NCBI RefSeq assembly: GCF_051020765.1
Contig: NW_027469122.1
Span: 496,001-560,000 of the forward strand
Length of the DNA: 64,000 nt
Reading direction: 5' to 3'
Origin: Lasioglossum baleicum
Lineage: Eukaryota; Arthropoda; Insecta; Hymenoptera; Halictidae
Part shown: one piece after another, positions 54,801-64,000 of the stretch
How the letters are laid out: every line of letters begins with the position of its first letter
Position numbering within the stretch: the first letter of the stretch is position 1
Position numbers and translations under genes: made by a program
The notes under the pieces: generated by a model
Seen by the model: only the letters and a program-made list of their open reading frames with translations
Told to the model about the DNA's origin: nothing
Database searches by the model: none

Positions 54801-55190
54801 TTACAAGAAAAACCCGTAAGGCCGTGGGCAAAGTGGTTCAAACATATACTGGAAAAACAAAAAGAAGAGCTCGGAAGACACGAAACAAAACTACAACTCG
54901 CATTCCAGCGCATGACAATGAAGGCACGGAAGAGATGCGATAGAGCTAATGCTGGAAAACAACAAACGAAATATGAAATTGGCGATCGAGTACTCGTTAG
55001 GACAAACCCAGTGTCAAACGCCGCAGATCGCCAGATAGCTAAATTCTTTCATCTATACGAAGGTCCGTATGTGTTAATACAGAGGAAAGGACCGGCCACT
55101 TACGTTCTAAGAAGCCCCCACTCTGATGAAATCCGAGGGACGTTCCACGCGTCGAGCCTACGGCCCTATTACCAATCGACGACGGCGTAA
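51792..55190 (+). CDS. pol: Gypsy-2 pol: protease, RT, RNase H, integrase
   Basis: 1132 open codons, in the -1 frame of gag and overlapping it by 58 bases; translation is expected by frameshift at 51837-51843, not from the ATG at 51792. Protease: ALIDTGST near residue 92 and VILGVD. RT: LCLDARKLNEFLIEDHEMSE, TSLDLTNSFWQIPL, TPFGLKTSSASLVRAL and FIDD in the active site. RNase H: STDASFSALGAVV, FTTEKELLAIVWALGKF, MTDHKAI. Integrase: HHCC (HEMYTHLG, CDTCQ), DDE residues in SVDFYGP, ITDHG and NPVERVN; then a GPYVL-type tail ending RPYY. All catalytic residues are present, so the element may be active. Confidence 0.95.
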   Translation: MPRGRGTCRRNRHNPGKRLGMSSNTCLSNFPSQVDDILTELRGEEVQLQISSSFPDTRRELLEEGCPTRPARGMDRCPELQLKIEDIPVKALIDTGSTVTAVSEAWYNMHQEILRKCPTLPVTGAFVIGATGSKSARLKRQIWVRLGYEDEIIETAAIVVPGLICEVILGVDTLRRTKASLDFGQEALSLKTKDGQITIKMTREADAEIAIRRLDEATKRNIVPQKSEDEIIKSILDPSPANIEQKAVLQQVIEAYPEVWREDIGRVTCYEHHLHMKSKVPYWSRTYPIPLKYLEAADAEIQRMLTNDIIRPSTSPYINPVVPVLKKNGSLRLCLDARKLNEFLIEDHEMSETPDVIFQRFKKVDFLTSLDLTNSFWQIPLTPESRKYTAFMYRGRCYEYVVTPFGLKTSSASLVRALRQVLDGMKGFVVNFIDDILCFSPTFEEHVKHLSALLARLKAHNVTINLEKCKFMRREIKFLGHILSVEGIQQDPEKLAAIRDFPPPRNLKQLRGFLGLVNYYSKFTDKQAETTAPLLTLLKKGNHWTWNEQLQRAFEEVKHAFCTKVALQYADPSKTFFLSTDASFSALGAVVEQRDAEGKLKPVAFASRTLHGPELAYFTTEKELLAIVWALGKFRTYLYGVRIILMTDHKAITFLMSSKLLSQRLTRWILSIQDYQIEIQYRPGKDNIPADIMSRIDYTPIGGNIERETRIPILTALARTMSPTLAKALRQLPEWQQKDENLRKIINKCRESGDRYANRYGLRNDMLYHVDKTGKERAVIPVQLRDELIREVHEMYTHLGGDKTVKLVSEDFHVSKLHRRARKLISTCDTCQRVKYLTHAAHADMQSIIPTGPREVLSVDFYGPLPTSKGGVKHILVIEELFTKFVKLYPMRNATTPVTLTRIFKRYIPTYGKPKKIITDHGTQFTSRKWTQALQEEGIYHILSSIRHPQSNPVERVNREIGRIFRTLIAEKHSSWAKWIEVIETCCNEIVHDSTGFTPTELLLQEKPVRPWAKWFKHILEKQKEELGRHETKLQLAFQRMTMKARKRCDRANAGKQQTKYEIGDRVLVRTNPVSNAADRQIAKFFHLYEGPYVLIQRKGPATYVLRSPHSDEIRGTFHASSLRPYYQSTTA
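51837..51843 (+). promoter_or_regulatory. -1 ribosomal frameshift heptamer GGGAAAC (Gypsy-2 gag-pol)
   Basis: Gag codons read G GGA AAC GAC TAG. Slippage by -1 gives GGG AAA CGA and enters the pol frame (GKRLGM). The site is 3 bases from the gag stop. A CCTGAG/CTCAGG stem lies 25 bases downstream, further than usual stimulators. Confidence 0.8.
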
Positions 55191-55393
55191 GATGTAAACA
55201 ACGAATCAGTGCGGCACGCGACGGAGCGCGCCGCGTCGAACCAATCATCTAAGATGCAAAATGTAAACACGAGTCCGCGCGGAGTATTACTGAGGATGCA
55301 AGGTCCAAAAAATTCTCAGAATCCCCCAAAGTAATGCTAATATAAAAGGGCTACGGAAACCGTGGTGAGAAACAGTTCACAGCCAAGCGTGAA

Positions 55394-56158
55394 ATGGAAA
55401 ACAACGAAAGCAAAGTGAAAAGAGCGGCCATGGAAAAGTACACGGTCAGTTCTCCAAGGAAGAAAGATGCAGAAACACTTGCCTATGCAAGTTGGGCGAT
55501 GATAAGCCGTCCTACACAAACGGGTATGGACATCCGTTACCACAGCCCACCACGCTACAACATGAAGACGATAGTAGCAAGGCCGTGGCAGCCAAAGCAT
55601 CGTCGGGGTCGGCGATATGCACGCGGAGTGGAGACACAGGTCAGGGTGCAGAAAAGGCACGTCCATGCGCAAACCCCGCGTGGAGGACCCATCGCGGCAA
55701 AGGAGCAAAGGACGCCCGTGGCCGGGCAGAATATAGAAGCCACTAACACCAGGGAAGCGGAGGAACGATTGGAAATGTCGTTCGAGGTTATTCCAGAACC
55801 GGCGGAAATGCAGACGAGCTGGGTGCAAGGAGAACAGGCTGTAGGAGCGAAAGAAAGTTCTCTGACACAGGAGCAGCTCGAACAGTCATTCGAGGTCATC
55901 CCAGATCCCAAAAGGGTGAGGGGAATATGGGAACTGACGGAGGAAGATGTGTCCTCCATCTACCAACCATCCACGTCGCGGAGGGAGACATCGCGAGCAA
56001 GGGTTCCACGGATAGACGGACCATGGGTGGAGGACCCACCGCTGGAGATCCCGGTGCTGGACCCTCGCGATCCGCTGGGGTTATTATCGTCGGACGGACT
56101 GGTCTCACTGACGGAAAGCCTCATCGAGAAGCTGTTGGAGACGCCTGAAGGAGAGTAG
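55394..56158 (+). CDS. Gypsy-2 third ORF (env position), unknown function
   Basis: 254 codons, ATG at 55394, 203 bases after the pol stop. The N-terminal 100 residues are basic (PKHRRGRRYARGVETQVRVQ); the C-terminal part is acidic with Pro and Ser. It contains a duplicated motif, LEMSFEVIPEP and LEQSFEVIPDP, about 40 residues apart. No signal peptide, hydrophobic helix or cysteine pairs, so it is not an envelope protein. Intact in an otherwise complete, young element, which argues that it is functional. No domain recognised; expression may need splicing or reinitiation. Confidence 0.75.
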   Translation: MENNESKVKRAAMEKYTVSSPRKKDAETLAYASWAMISRPTQTGMDIRYHSPPRYNMKTIVARPWQPKHRRGRRYARGVETQVRVQKRHVHAQTPRGGPIAAKEQRTPVAGQNIEATNTREAEERLEMSFEVIPEPAEMQTSWVQGEQAVGAKESSLTQEQLEQSFEVIPDPKRVRGIWELTEEDVSSIYQPSTSRRETSRARVPRIDGPWVEDPPLEIPVLDPRDPLGLLSSDGLVSLTESLIEKLLETPEGE

Positions 56159-56862
56159 AGCCGGCGGAGCGTAATGTGAAAGTGACGGGTGAACACAGTG
56201 CGTAAAAAAAAAAATTTTATTAAACCTTTGTTCATACAGCAATGCTGTTTAACGTTCGTGGGACTGCCGGTACAAGCTGCAATAGCAAAAAAAATTGTAT
56301 TTTTTTTTACTCCCGGCAGTTGCTAAATATTAAGTGTTTCAGTATTATTAATGTCTCGGGAGACAGTGATAAGTTGTTTATGTACAAATGCGAATTTAAG
56401 TTAATAATTAGCAACACAAAGAGAGTGATAGACTGTTATGTGCACCAGAGTGAAAATTCGGCTAGCGTGAATGATTACCAGAGAGATGTTACGCGAAATA
56501 TGGTGTGAAAGGAAACGGTTCATTCTCTGTCGTATGTATGGAACTTATTTCGTGTCTCGCACACACACACCGCTGTGAGAATAACAGGCGAAACGTGGTT
56601 TATTTAGTTTATTATTCTTGACATTGATTTGATTACTTGTCCGCGTACGAGACACGAGACGAGTGGACTATAAACTCTTCAAGGTATGACCAGTCATATA
56701 AACGTTCTCATGGACGTTGCGAGACATACGTGTAGCGAGAAATTCTGTGATATATTTCGTGCGCGATCGTCAACATCTCCGGGTAGTTGTGCCATTTTGA
56801 CTTCGGGAATGTAGTCTACAGATTACGAGGTGCATTCCGAATGCGCTCCTGCACCTGTAATC
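56159..56862. other. Gypsy-2 3' non-coding region
   Basis: AT-rich, with an ACTGCCGG/CCGGCAGT inverted repeat (about 56264-56326). No gene seen. Confidence 0.5.
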
Positions 56863-56880
56863 TCAAAGGGAAGGGGGAAG
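56863..56880 (+). promoter_or_regulatory. Gypsy-2 polypurine tract
   Basis: Purine run AAAGGGAAGGGGGAAG ending 4 bases before the 3' LTR. Confidence 0.8.
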
Positions 56881-56884
56881 TATA

Positions 56885-58556
56885 TGTAACCGTGTCGGTC
56901 ACATATCGACACTTCGCGAACGTAGAAGATAGGAATTGTATTTACCACGACGATCTATGACGTCATATGCGATCCTCGTCGTAGAAAAGGATCGCAAGAT
57001 CGCCCCACTAATCATAGTTGCGTGCGCATCGATCCCCTCTCGATAATCATCGAAGGAGATCGATGAGGGCCATGGAGAACTCACTCTACGTCTGGAAGCG
57101 ATCTAGTGAGCACGCGTTCGCGAAGTGTCCGTTCGACGATAACCGGTGCGTATTCGGGAGGCCAAACCGTCCTGTTGTACTAGACAAACCGTCTAGCCAA
57201 CCTCGTTACGTACGCGCCTCAAACCGAGGAGTCGCGATTGCAAACCGCTTCGTGGCACAGTCTAACGTATCACAGCACGCGTAATTTGAACGTAACAGCG
57301 TAGTAGTCATTTGCGTCAGATTATTGATGTAAAATAACGTAGCTCCGAAATGTGTAATTTGCTACAAGCAAGCGGGAATTTAAGAATTTATTGAAGTTTC
57401 TTTTCTCATCGTATTGGACTGCGAGTCTCAACTATTAGCTTCACGAAAGTCGTCGTGCGGACACTCCGATATATTTAGTGGCTTCAACAGTGTGTGGTTC
57501 GCGGCTAGATTCGGGAACGTGTCATATCACCAGATCAAGCATCTGAAATTCCATGTAGATCAGACCTCTGCACTACTGGGTTTCATTATTGTGTCGATCG
57601 TCTTTGAGAGGCAGGTTCTCGAATTATTCGGGTTTCGGTATAATCTTTGGATCGTCACTGCCAAGGGGACTCTACTGACACTGAGAGTTGCTCCGAGGTC
57701 ACGACTGTGCTGAAGGGCAACTTGTAAGTGTTCCGGAATTTCCGAGGTATCGTGATCGTTTCTATAAGTGCGTATCATCTGAGCAGTCAGCAGATCGTAC
57801 GAGTAGTAAACGAGTCCAAGTCTCGTTGGTGTTTAAACATCTTAGTTATAAAGAAGCGTGATCGCTGGTACTCGTTGACCATGTCTATCCATACTCGGCC
57901 GGACTGGATAAATGCTCGTGCTTAGCAATCACGATTCTGTCGTTAATAGGATCATTTCCCATTCGTGCGTATCATCTGAGTCATCAGCAGACCGCACGGG
58001 TAGTGAAACGCATCCTCCGGGATTTTCGTTATATAATTAACTTACACGCTGTGTGAGCTATATTCTCTACTTTACCTTACGTGTTACACTGTTGACCGCC
58101 ACTCTAGTCATATCGACACATTCCGAGGGTTATGCTCTGTATAATTGAATAACATTTACTGCGTAGCGACCAGACGTGGATTCTCAGCGATTATCCGCCG
58201 ACGGGGTTAGATCATTGTCCAGTAGAAGTAAGTTCGTGCAGATCGTAAGTGCAGTCGCACTCTGTAAGACTGATAGCGTAAGGCGTGGCTACCGTATTAC
58301 ATTTAACATTGTTACGAAATCATAATTAATCGTTGTATTGAGACCTAGTTCAATATACCCTCCTTTTACCAGATTTCGCTTACGAATGTTTAACCTTCCA
58401 TCCAAACTAATCCGCTATCCATTGCATGGAGGCTCGACTCCACACATTCTCAATTCAATACTTCAATTTGCATATCTCTTCAGCCCATCTGGCTAGCTCG
58501 ATTTAATAATAGATAAGTAATCGAATATACAATTACAGAGGAAATATACGGTTACA
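56885..58556 (+). repeat. Gypsy-2 3' LTR
   Basis: 1672 bp, same length and apparently the same sequence as the 5' LTR. Confidence 0.95.
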
Positions 58557-58780
58557 ATACCTTATGAAAATGTTTCATTTTGGATTACGCCATGAAATAT
58601 GTAGATAACATAAATTTACATCTTAAGATGTTTTCTTTCAATGACATAGGGAGTGGTATAGGTATGACGTTTAACCCACCGTCGGAGAAAGCGATTCTAG
58701 GAGATACATCAATCACTATTTTGTGCAGTGTGATACATCCTTAAGCGGCGCGAACCCCTGGCCACTAGTAGCTTAATGTA

Positions 58781-59896
58781 TGTTTCGACTTCGACCGACG
58801 GTCGGAAAGCCTGAGTGCCGGGATCGCCCAGGTTTGGACGCGCGAGGAAAGGTAACGGTCACGACACAAGGATTAAAAGAAGACTCGCGATGGACGATGT
58901 GATGGAGATCAATGACGAACGTTGATTTACTGATATGACGAAAGAAGTGGAGCGCGCACGGCTCTGACACGCGTGAATTCCAGAAAGCAGGTGTTACAAA
59001 GAGTTTGGGAACCAGAGTGTGTTATCTGAGCGCGATGAACAGAGAGAGTCTCTCCGCTTCGCCGAGGGGGTTACCGAATAGGCCCAAGTCGACGAACGCG
59101 GTGGTCCGCGATTGGCGGATCGATCGCAGAGTCGATTGTTTCGGGATTCGAATCGAGGTAGTTTACGGGTCACGACGGCGAGCCGTTGAGAACGTGGTGT
59201 CGAAAATAATAACACACGGCGTGTGTTCTTGAAATAGGTAGAAAAACCCAGGGGTCTCAATCGACCGGTAAACTTCTCGATTTGAATCCCGAACATACTG
59301 CCCGCCTCGAAATATCAATTTCGAAACGCTGCGGAGACGCACGCAAGTGGCCACGCATGGCCGAACGATGTTAAACGAAATAGGGACAGCGCTTTACAAT
59401 GCCCGAGCGCCTGTCCCCATGAGCGCGATGGGCTGCCCGCCGTGACGTCTCGAGGGCTGGGGTGGGCGGTGCATGTGAGCGTAACGGCGCAGCGTGTAGA
59501 GCGCGAGAGCATAGGCGCGAGAACGAAAGCGCGAGAGCGGAGGCATGAGAGCGGAGGCGCGAGGTCGCGAGAGTGCTAGAGCGCGAAAGCGTAGGCGCGA
59601 GAGCGCGAGAGCGTAGGCGCGTGAGCGCGAGAGCACGAGAGCGGAGGCGCGAGCACATGCGCGAGAGCACGAGAGTCCGAGATCGGAGGAGCGGACGGGT
59701 GCTCGAGGGCACATGAGTGCGAGAGTGGAGGCGCGAGCGGATGCGCAAGTGTACGAGCGTTTGAGAGCGGAGGCGCGAGCGGATGCGCAACTGCACGAGA
59801 GCGGAGACGCGAACGCATGCGCGAGAGCACAAGAATGCGAGAGCGGAGGCGCGAGCGGATGCGCGTGAACACGAAGGTACAAGATCGGAGGTGCGA
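58781..59896. other. 1116-bp foreign block in unit 6
   Basis: It begins TGTTTCGACTTCG where the unit should read AATGCTGTAATG, and ends at the TATA box of a resumed unit. The first 700 bases are CpG-rich without a gene; the last 400 are the minisatellite. No terminal repeats or clear target duplication. It may be former array-flank DNA trapped by recombination. Confidence 0.6.
59495..59890. repeat. GC-rich minisatellite (GAGAGCGGAGGCGCGAG-type)
   Basis: Degenerate 6-17-base repeats built from GAGCGGAG, GCGCGAGA and GCACGAGA. Both strands stay open and would encode Arg/Ser/Ala-Leu repeats; I regard these as by-products. Confidence 0.8.
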
Positions 59897-60115
59897 TTTA
59901 TATACCCTTGGTTACGGTTGATCGCCTGTTCCGGTTCGGTGACCCGACCAATCAGGATCGAGCTCGGATGAATTTATGTTTGTCATTGTTATGTTAACTT
60001 GCTGTTGAGTGCACGCATCTGGAAATAAATCGTTGAATTTGTTTGCCGTATATCATACTCTAGGGAAATGTTTCTGTTTGGAATACCTTATGAAAATGTT
60101 TCATTTTGGAATACA
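59897..60115 (-). promoter_or_regulatory. Orphan F-box upstream region without its gene
   Basis: The unit resumes exactly at TTTATATA (minus-strand TATA box) but the initiator and the F-box coding region are replaced by the minisatellite. Transcription from it would read into the minisatellite. Confidence 0.5.
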
Positions 60116-62373
60116 AATATGTAGATAACATAAATTTACATCTTAAGATGTTTTCTTTCAATGACATAGGGAGTGGTATAGGTATGATGTTTAACCCACC
60201 GTCGGACAGAGCGGTTCTAGGAGATACATCAATCACTATTTTGTGCAGCGTGATACATCCTTAAGCGGCGCGAACCCCTGGCCACTAGTAGCTTAATGTA
60301 AATGCTGTAATGTTGATTAGTTTTACATATCAGAGACACATTGTATTAACCCTCATACGCTCCTCAAGAATATTTTCCTCAATCCGCGAGTGGTTCGTAA
60401 GTCGGTCCGGATTGAGATCAGCTTGAGCCCAACGCTAGATTTCTAAAAACCGCGCGGAAATTGCGTAACAGCAACGGAGGAAATTAAGGGGCCGCCACAC
60501 CGGTTAGGGAAACTAAATTCCTCAATTTCGAGCAAATTTCGGATCTTATGGTTAGGACAGAGACGGAACGAAGCTAGCAGCCACTAGTGCGATAAAGATG
60601 GTACATTAGATAGAAGTCCACACTTTGTAAACTCAAACGTCGAAAAAAACTTCTCTTTTATATTGATGTACCCTGACACCCCCCCGCGGAGAGGGGAAAT
60701 TAATTTAGATTGCCCCGAGGCCGACAAAACCCCCCGACCCGCTAGGTCATACCGGGAGTTTTGAGGGAATCAGAGTCAATCTCAGTTCTGAACTAAAAAG
60801 AGAGGAAATTCTGGTGGAATACAGGCGCAAAGTTTAGTATTTTGTTCCTACCACCCCCAAGTAGGGTGTCATTTGAAAGAGCTCGGGAAGAGGTATTGAG
60901 CCTCATAGGCTAGGAGCGCCTCCGAGGTCATCCGAAGGGCGTATAGCGTTTCTCGTAAATTAGAAAAGTTCTGTATGTATTTGGAGTCGCGAGGGCATTA
61001 GGATCTCGATCCCGAGGTCAGAGTGGAGGTGCCTTTGACTTTGAAAATTCTGACAAAGCCAATGGTCTTGGAAATCTTTTTCAGATTTTCAAGGTCAAGG
61101 TCAAGGTCAAAGGTGCAGGCGGGATCAGGAACCTCCCCCGAAGGTCGCCATATAAATTTGCGGTGTCGAGCGACAAAAAGTAGTGAAAAATGGCATAGAA
61201 TAGGTTAATTTAGCAATTAAGGATTTAGGTTTTAGGCTGCGTGCGGATAGGAATAGTGTTAAACGGTTAGATTTAAGAGTGCGGTTTCAATGTTTCATAT
61301 AGTTTGGATTGACATCTGTAAGGAAAAAATAAAATCCAGGTCAGGTTAATTTTTATTAAAATTGATTATAAAAAAAAGGGACCACAATTACGATTATGAA
61401 ATTTCGCGCGCGCCAAAGAACTGTGTTTACGGAACCTTTAAATGGACACAAAATAAATGACCCCCGCCGATTATGAATACGAAATTTCGAAAAAAAATTT
61501 TTTCTGTAAATGATACGCGTTACACTTGTGTTATATGATTACGAAATATTGCAAAAAATCGATTGTCACGATAAAATTTTGGTAACAAAGGCGATCTAGA
61601 TTGGGCGCCGAAAAAAGAAGGTTCGAGAAGAAGTATCAAAAGCTCTCATTATTTATTTAAACATATTTCAACGAATTGCAGCAATGTATTACGTCATTTG
61701 TAATGAAAGATTATTTGATGTTATAGGATCGGATTTTTCCAAGATCCCTGTTTCTGATCACAGACACTCTGTTAAACTGAAGCACTTCAATTTAACATGC
61801 ACTATTTCATATATTGGATGATTGCAAAAGCTCATACTCAATTTACCTCGTGAACTTGTCAGAAACTAAACGTGCAACTTCTACGGAAAAGGAAATCACA
61901 GGTTGTAAAATGTTCGGAGACAATTATAGAAAACAGAGTTACAGACTATATAATTGATTAATAAAACTGTTATTTATCCCAAATAGGGTACGAACTTTTG
62001 CAAACACATTACTAATACATTACGTTTAGTAATACATTATTGGCTAACGATTGAAGGCTGTTAAAGGATCTAGTAAAGAATCATTGGTCATGGACTTTAG
62101 AAAATGACGAAAAGATATTATATCTTAAATATAAACATATTATTAATATATTCAACGAAAAATATCCTGCATCGCTTATGGGTTGTAGTAGTTAGATTTT
62201 TAAAAAAATACTGTCCACACTTGGACATCAGTCAATTATACATATAGGGGAAAATTATAACAAGATTTTCTTGTGGTCAAACAATGGATTATATGTACTT
62301 ACTTAGACTACATTATCCTAACAACTAGTCAATTCACTCATAAGAGCACGTCAAGATAAAATTGACTAACATC

Positions 62374-62808
62374 TTACATTCTAATACATCTACTACGCCT
62401 CGAAGTTATTGAACCCACGCTCGCCACACTCTGCACTGGATTTCGAGGAATTTTTCGAACCACTCCAGTTTTGGTACTGACGAAAGGAACAACTCTTCTC
62501 ACCTGTGCAGGAATTATTAGATCCCTCTGTACATTCGTTCTCGGCTCATCCACAGCTTCCCCTAGAAAACGTTCATTCATTATCCGCATTGCACGTTGCT
62601 TATGATGCCTAGCGGTTTGTCTTAGGATCTTGTCCGCCCTACAGACATTTAACCATTTCCGTGGCACTTGAGCAGCGCAAAGCAGAGACTTAGGCTCCAA
62701 CTTACGTAGAATCAGCTGGGATATCTCCGGCGGGAGTTCAGGAATGAAATCCAACTTGGCAGGTTCCAGTAGTCCTAGCGCACGGAGGAAAGACCTGAAG
62801 AACTCCAT
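62374..62808 (-). CDS. F-box protein, array copy 7
   Basis: 144 intact codons, the most divergent copy: FIPELPPE for FISELPPE, QVPRKWLNV for QVSRKWSNV, and PFVSTK for PFVRTK. Two of the changes lie in the F-box. Confidence 0.8.
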   Translation of the reverse strand: MEFFRSFLRALGLLEPAKLDFIPELPPEISQLILRKLEPKSLLCAAQVPRKWLNVCRADKILRQTARHHKQRAMRIMNERFLGEAVDEPRTNVQRDLIIPAQVRRVVPFVSTKTGVVRKIPRNPVQSVASVGSITSRRSRCIRM

Positions 62809-62833
62809 GTTGCCGCTGCAGCGTCAGGATCTC

Positions 62834-62868
62834 GAATGATCTACTGTTCCAAATTTTGGGTTTATATA
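62834..62868 (-). promoter_or_regulatory. Core promoter of F-box copy 7
   Basis: TATA and Inr as copy 1. Confidence 0.75.
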
Positions 62869-64000
62869 CTCTTGGTTACGGTTGATCGCCTGTTCCGGTT
62901 CGGTGACCCGACCAATCAGGATCGAGTTCGGATGAATTTATGTTTGTCATTGTTATGTTAACTTGCTGTTGAGTGCACGCATCTGGAAATAAATCGTTGA
63001 ATTTGTTTGCCGTATATCAAACTCTAGGGAAATGTTTCTATTTGGAATACCTTATGAAAATGTTTCATTTTGGAATACGCCATGAAATATGTAGATAACA
63101 TAAATTTACATCTTAAGATGTTTTCTTTCAATGACATAGGGAGTGGTATAGGTATGATGTTTAACCCACCGTCGGACAGAGCGGTTCTAGGAGATACATC
63201 AATCACTATTTTGTGCAGCGTGATACATCCTTAAGCGGCGCGAACCCCTGGCCACTAGTAGCTTAATGTAAATGCTGTAATGTTGATTAGTTTTACATAT
63301 CAGAGACACATTGTATTAACCCTCATACGCTCCTCAAGAATATTTTCCTCAATCCGCGAGTGGTTCGTAAGTCGGTCCGGATTGAGATCAGCTTGAGCCC
63401 AACGCTAGATTTCTAAAAACCGCGCGGAAATTGCGTAACAGCAACGGAGGAAATTAAGGGGCCGCCACACCGGTTAGGGAAACTAAATTCCTCAATTTCG
63501 AGCAAATTTCGGATCTTATGGTTAGGACAGAGACGGAACGAAGCTAGCAGCCACTAGTGCGATAAAGATGGTACATTAGATAGAAGTCCACACTTTGTAA
63601 ACTCAAACGTCGAAAAAAACTTCTCTTTTATATTGATGTACCCTGACACCCCCCCGCGGAGAGGGGAAATTAATTTAGATTGCCCCGAGGCCGACAAAAC
63701 CCCCCGACCCGCTAGGTCATACCGGGAGTTTTGAGGGAATCAGAGTCAATCTCAGTTCTGAACTAAAAAGAGAGGAAATTCTGGTGGAATACAGGCGCAA
63801 AGTTTAGTATTTTGTTCCTACCACCCCCAAGTAGGGTGTCATTTGAAAGAGCTCGGGAAGAGGTATTGAGCCTCATAGGCTAGGAGCGCCTCCGAGGTCA
63901 TCCGAAGGGCGTATAGCGTTTCTCGTAAATTAGAAAAGTTCTGTATGTATTTGGAGTCGCGAGGGCATTAGGATCTCGATCCCGAGGTCAGAGTGGAGGT

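Larger units (their letters stand above)
48536..58556 (+). mobile_element. Gypsy-2, complete LTR retrotransposon (10,021 bp, TSD ATAC)
   Basis: Two 1672-bp LTRs, gag, pol and a third ORF, primer binding site and polypurine tract, all in place. Target duplication ATAC at 48532-48535 and 58557-58560; other array units show the empty site GGAATACCTTATG. The LTRs look identical base for base, so insertion is very recent. Confidence 0.95.
47308..61823. repeat. F-box array unit 6, split by Gypsy-2 and by a 1116-bp block
   Basis: Unit sequence runs 47308-48535, resumes at 58557-58780 after Gypsy-2, is broken by 58781-59896, then restarts at the TATA box of the F-box promoter at 59897. Unit phase of about 1040-1450 is therefore present twice, once on each side of the block. 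Confidence 0.85.
61824..64000. repeat. F-box array unit 7 (cut by window end)
   Basis: Shares diagnostic variants with the resumed part of unit 6 (TTTTCCTCAATCC, CTTCTCTTTTATATTGATGTA, GGTGGAATACAGG). The array continues to the right. Confidence 0.9.

Noticed and set aside
59371..59882. Arg/Ser/Ala-Leu repeat ORFs of 98-162 codons
   Set aside because: All frames are open because the minisatellite lacks stop codons.
30210..64000. Array unit as a transposon
   Set aside because: Units are strictly head to tail, share one phase, and have no terminal repeats or target duplications between them.

Overview
The window is eukaryotic, arthropod and most probably insect DNA; Hymenoptera is only a guess. 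It holds no bacterial genes, rRNA, tRNA or CRISPR that I can see. The signs are several LTR-retrotransposon families, non-LTR retrotransposons, short-TIR DNA elements, a PIF1-type helicase remnant, microsatellites, and Pol II core promoters with a TATA box and an insect-type initiator. It reads as a transposon-rich accessory region with one striking gene array.

Layout. 1-3332: 3' part of a plus-strand Gypsy element (Gypsy-1: integrase, overlapping third ORF, 3' LTR). 3333-10863: a minus-strand non-LTR retrotransposon (LINE-A) split twice by inverted copies of the same 1849-bp DNA element, each with its own 4-bp target duplication, plus a foldback element. About 11060-14057: CpG-rich sequence with no convincing gene, holding a 385-bp long hairpin and an (AT)n tract. 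14058-21131: a tangle of LINE pieces (ORF1 and endonuclease on plus, reverse transcriptase on minus), a PIF1/Helitron-like helicase remnant and a roughly 930-bp inverted duplication. 21173 to about 29250: a minus-strand Gypsy element (Gypsy-3) with gag, protease, RT-RNase H-integrase, a zinc-knuckle third ORF and a 3' LTR, but no recognisable 5' LTR. About 29250-30209: AT-rich spacer.

30210-64000: a head-to-tail array of a 2969-bp unit, seven units in view and running off the right edge. Each unit carries an intact 144-codon minus-strand F-box gene with a canonical TATA (-31) and initiator promoter, and a triplet of nuclear-receptor half-sites about 1.2 kb upstream. Unit 2 was hit by a 2240-bp solo LTR (target duplication GGGG). 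Unit 6 was hit by a complete 10,021-bp Gypsy element (Gypsy-2) whose two LTRs look identical (target duplication ATAC), and also by a 1116-bp block containing a GC-rich minisatellite.

The best candidates for something undescribed are the F-box array; the GGGAAAC -1 frameshift site shared by two distinct Gypsy families; third ORFs in the env position that do not look like env; and LTRs carrying arrays of small hairpins with conserved loops or stems.
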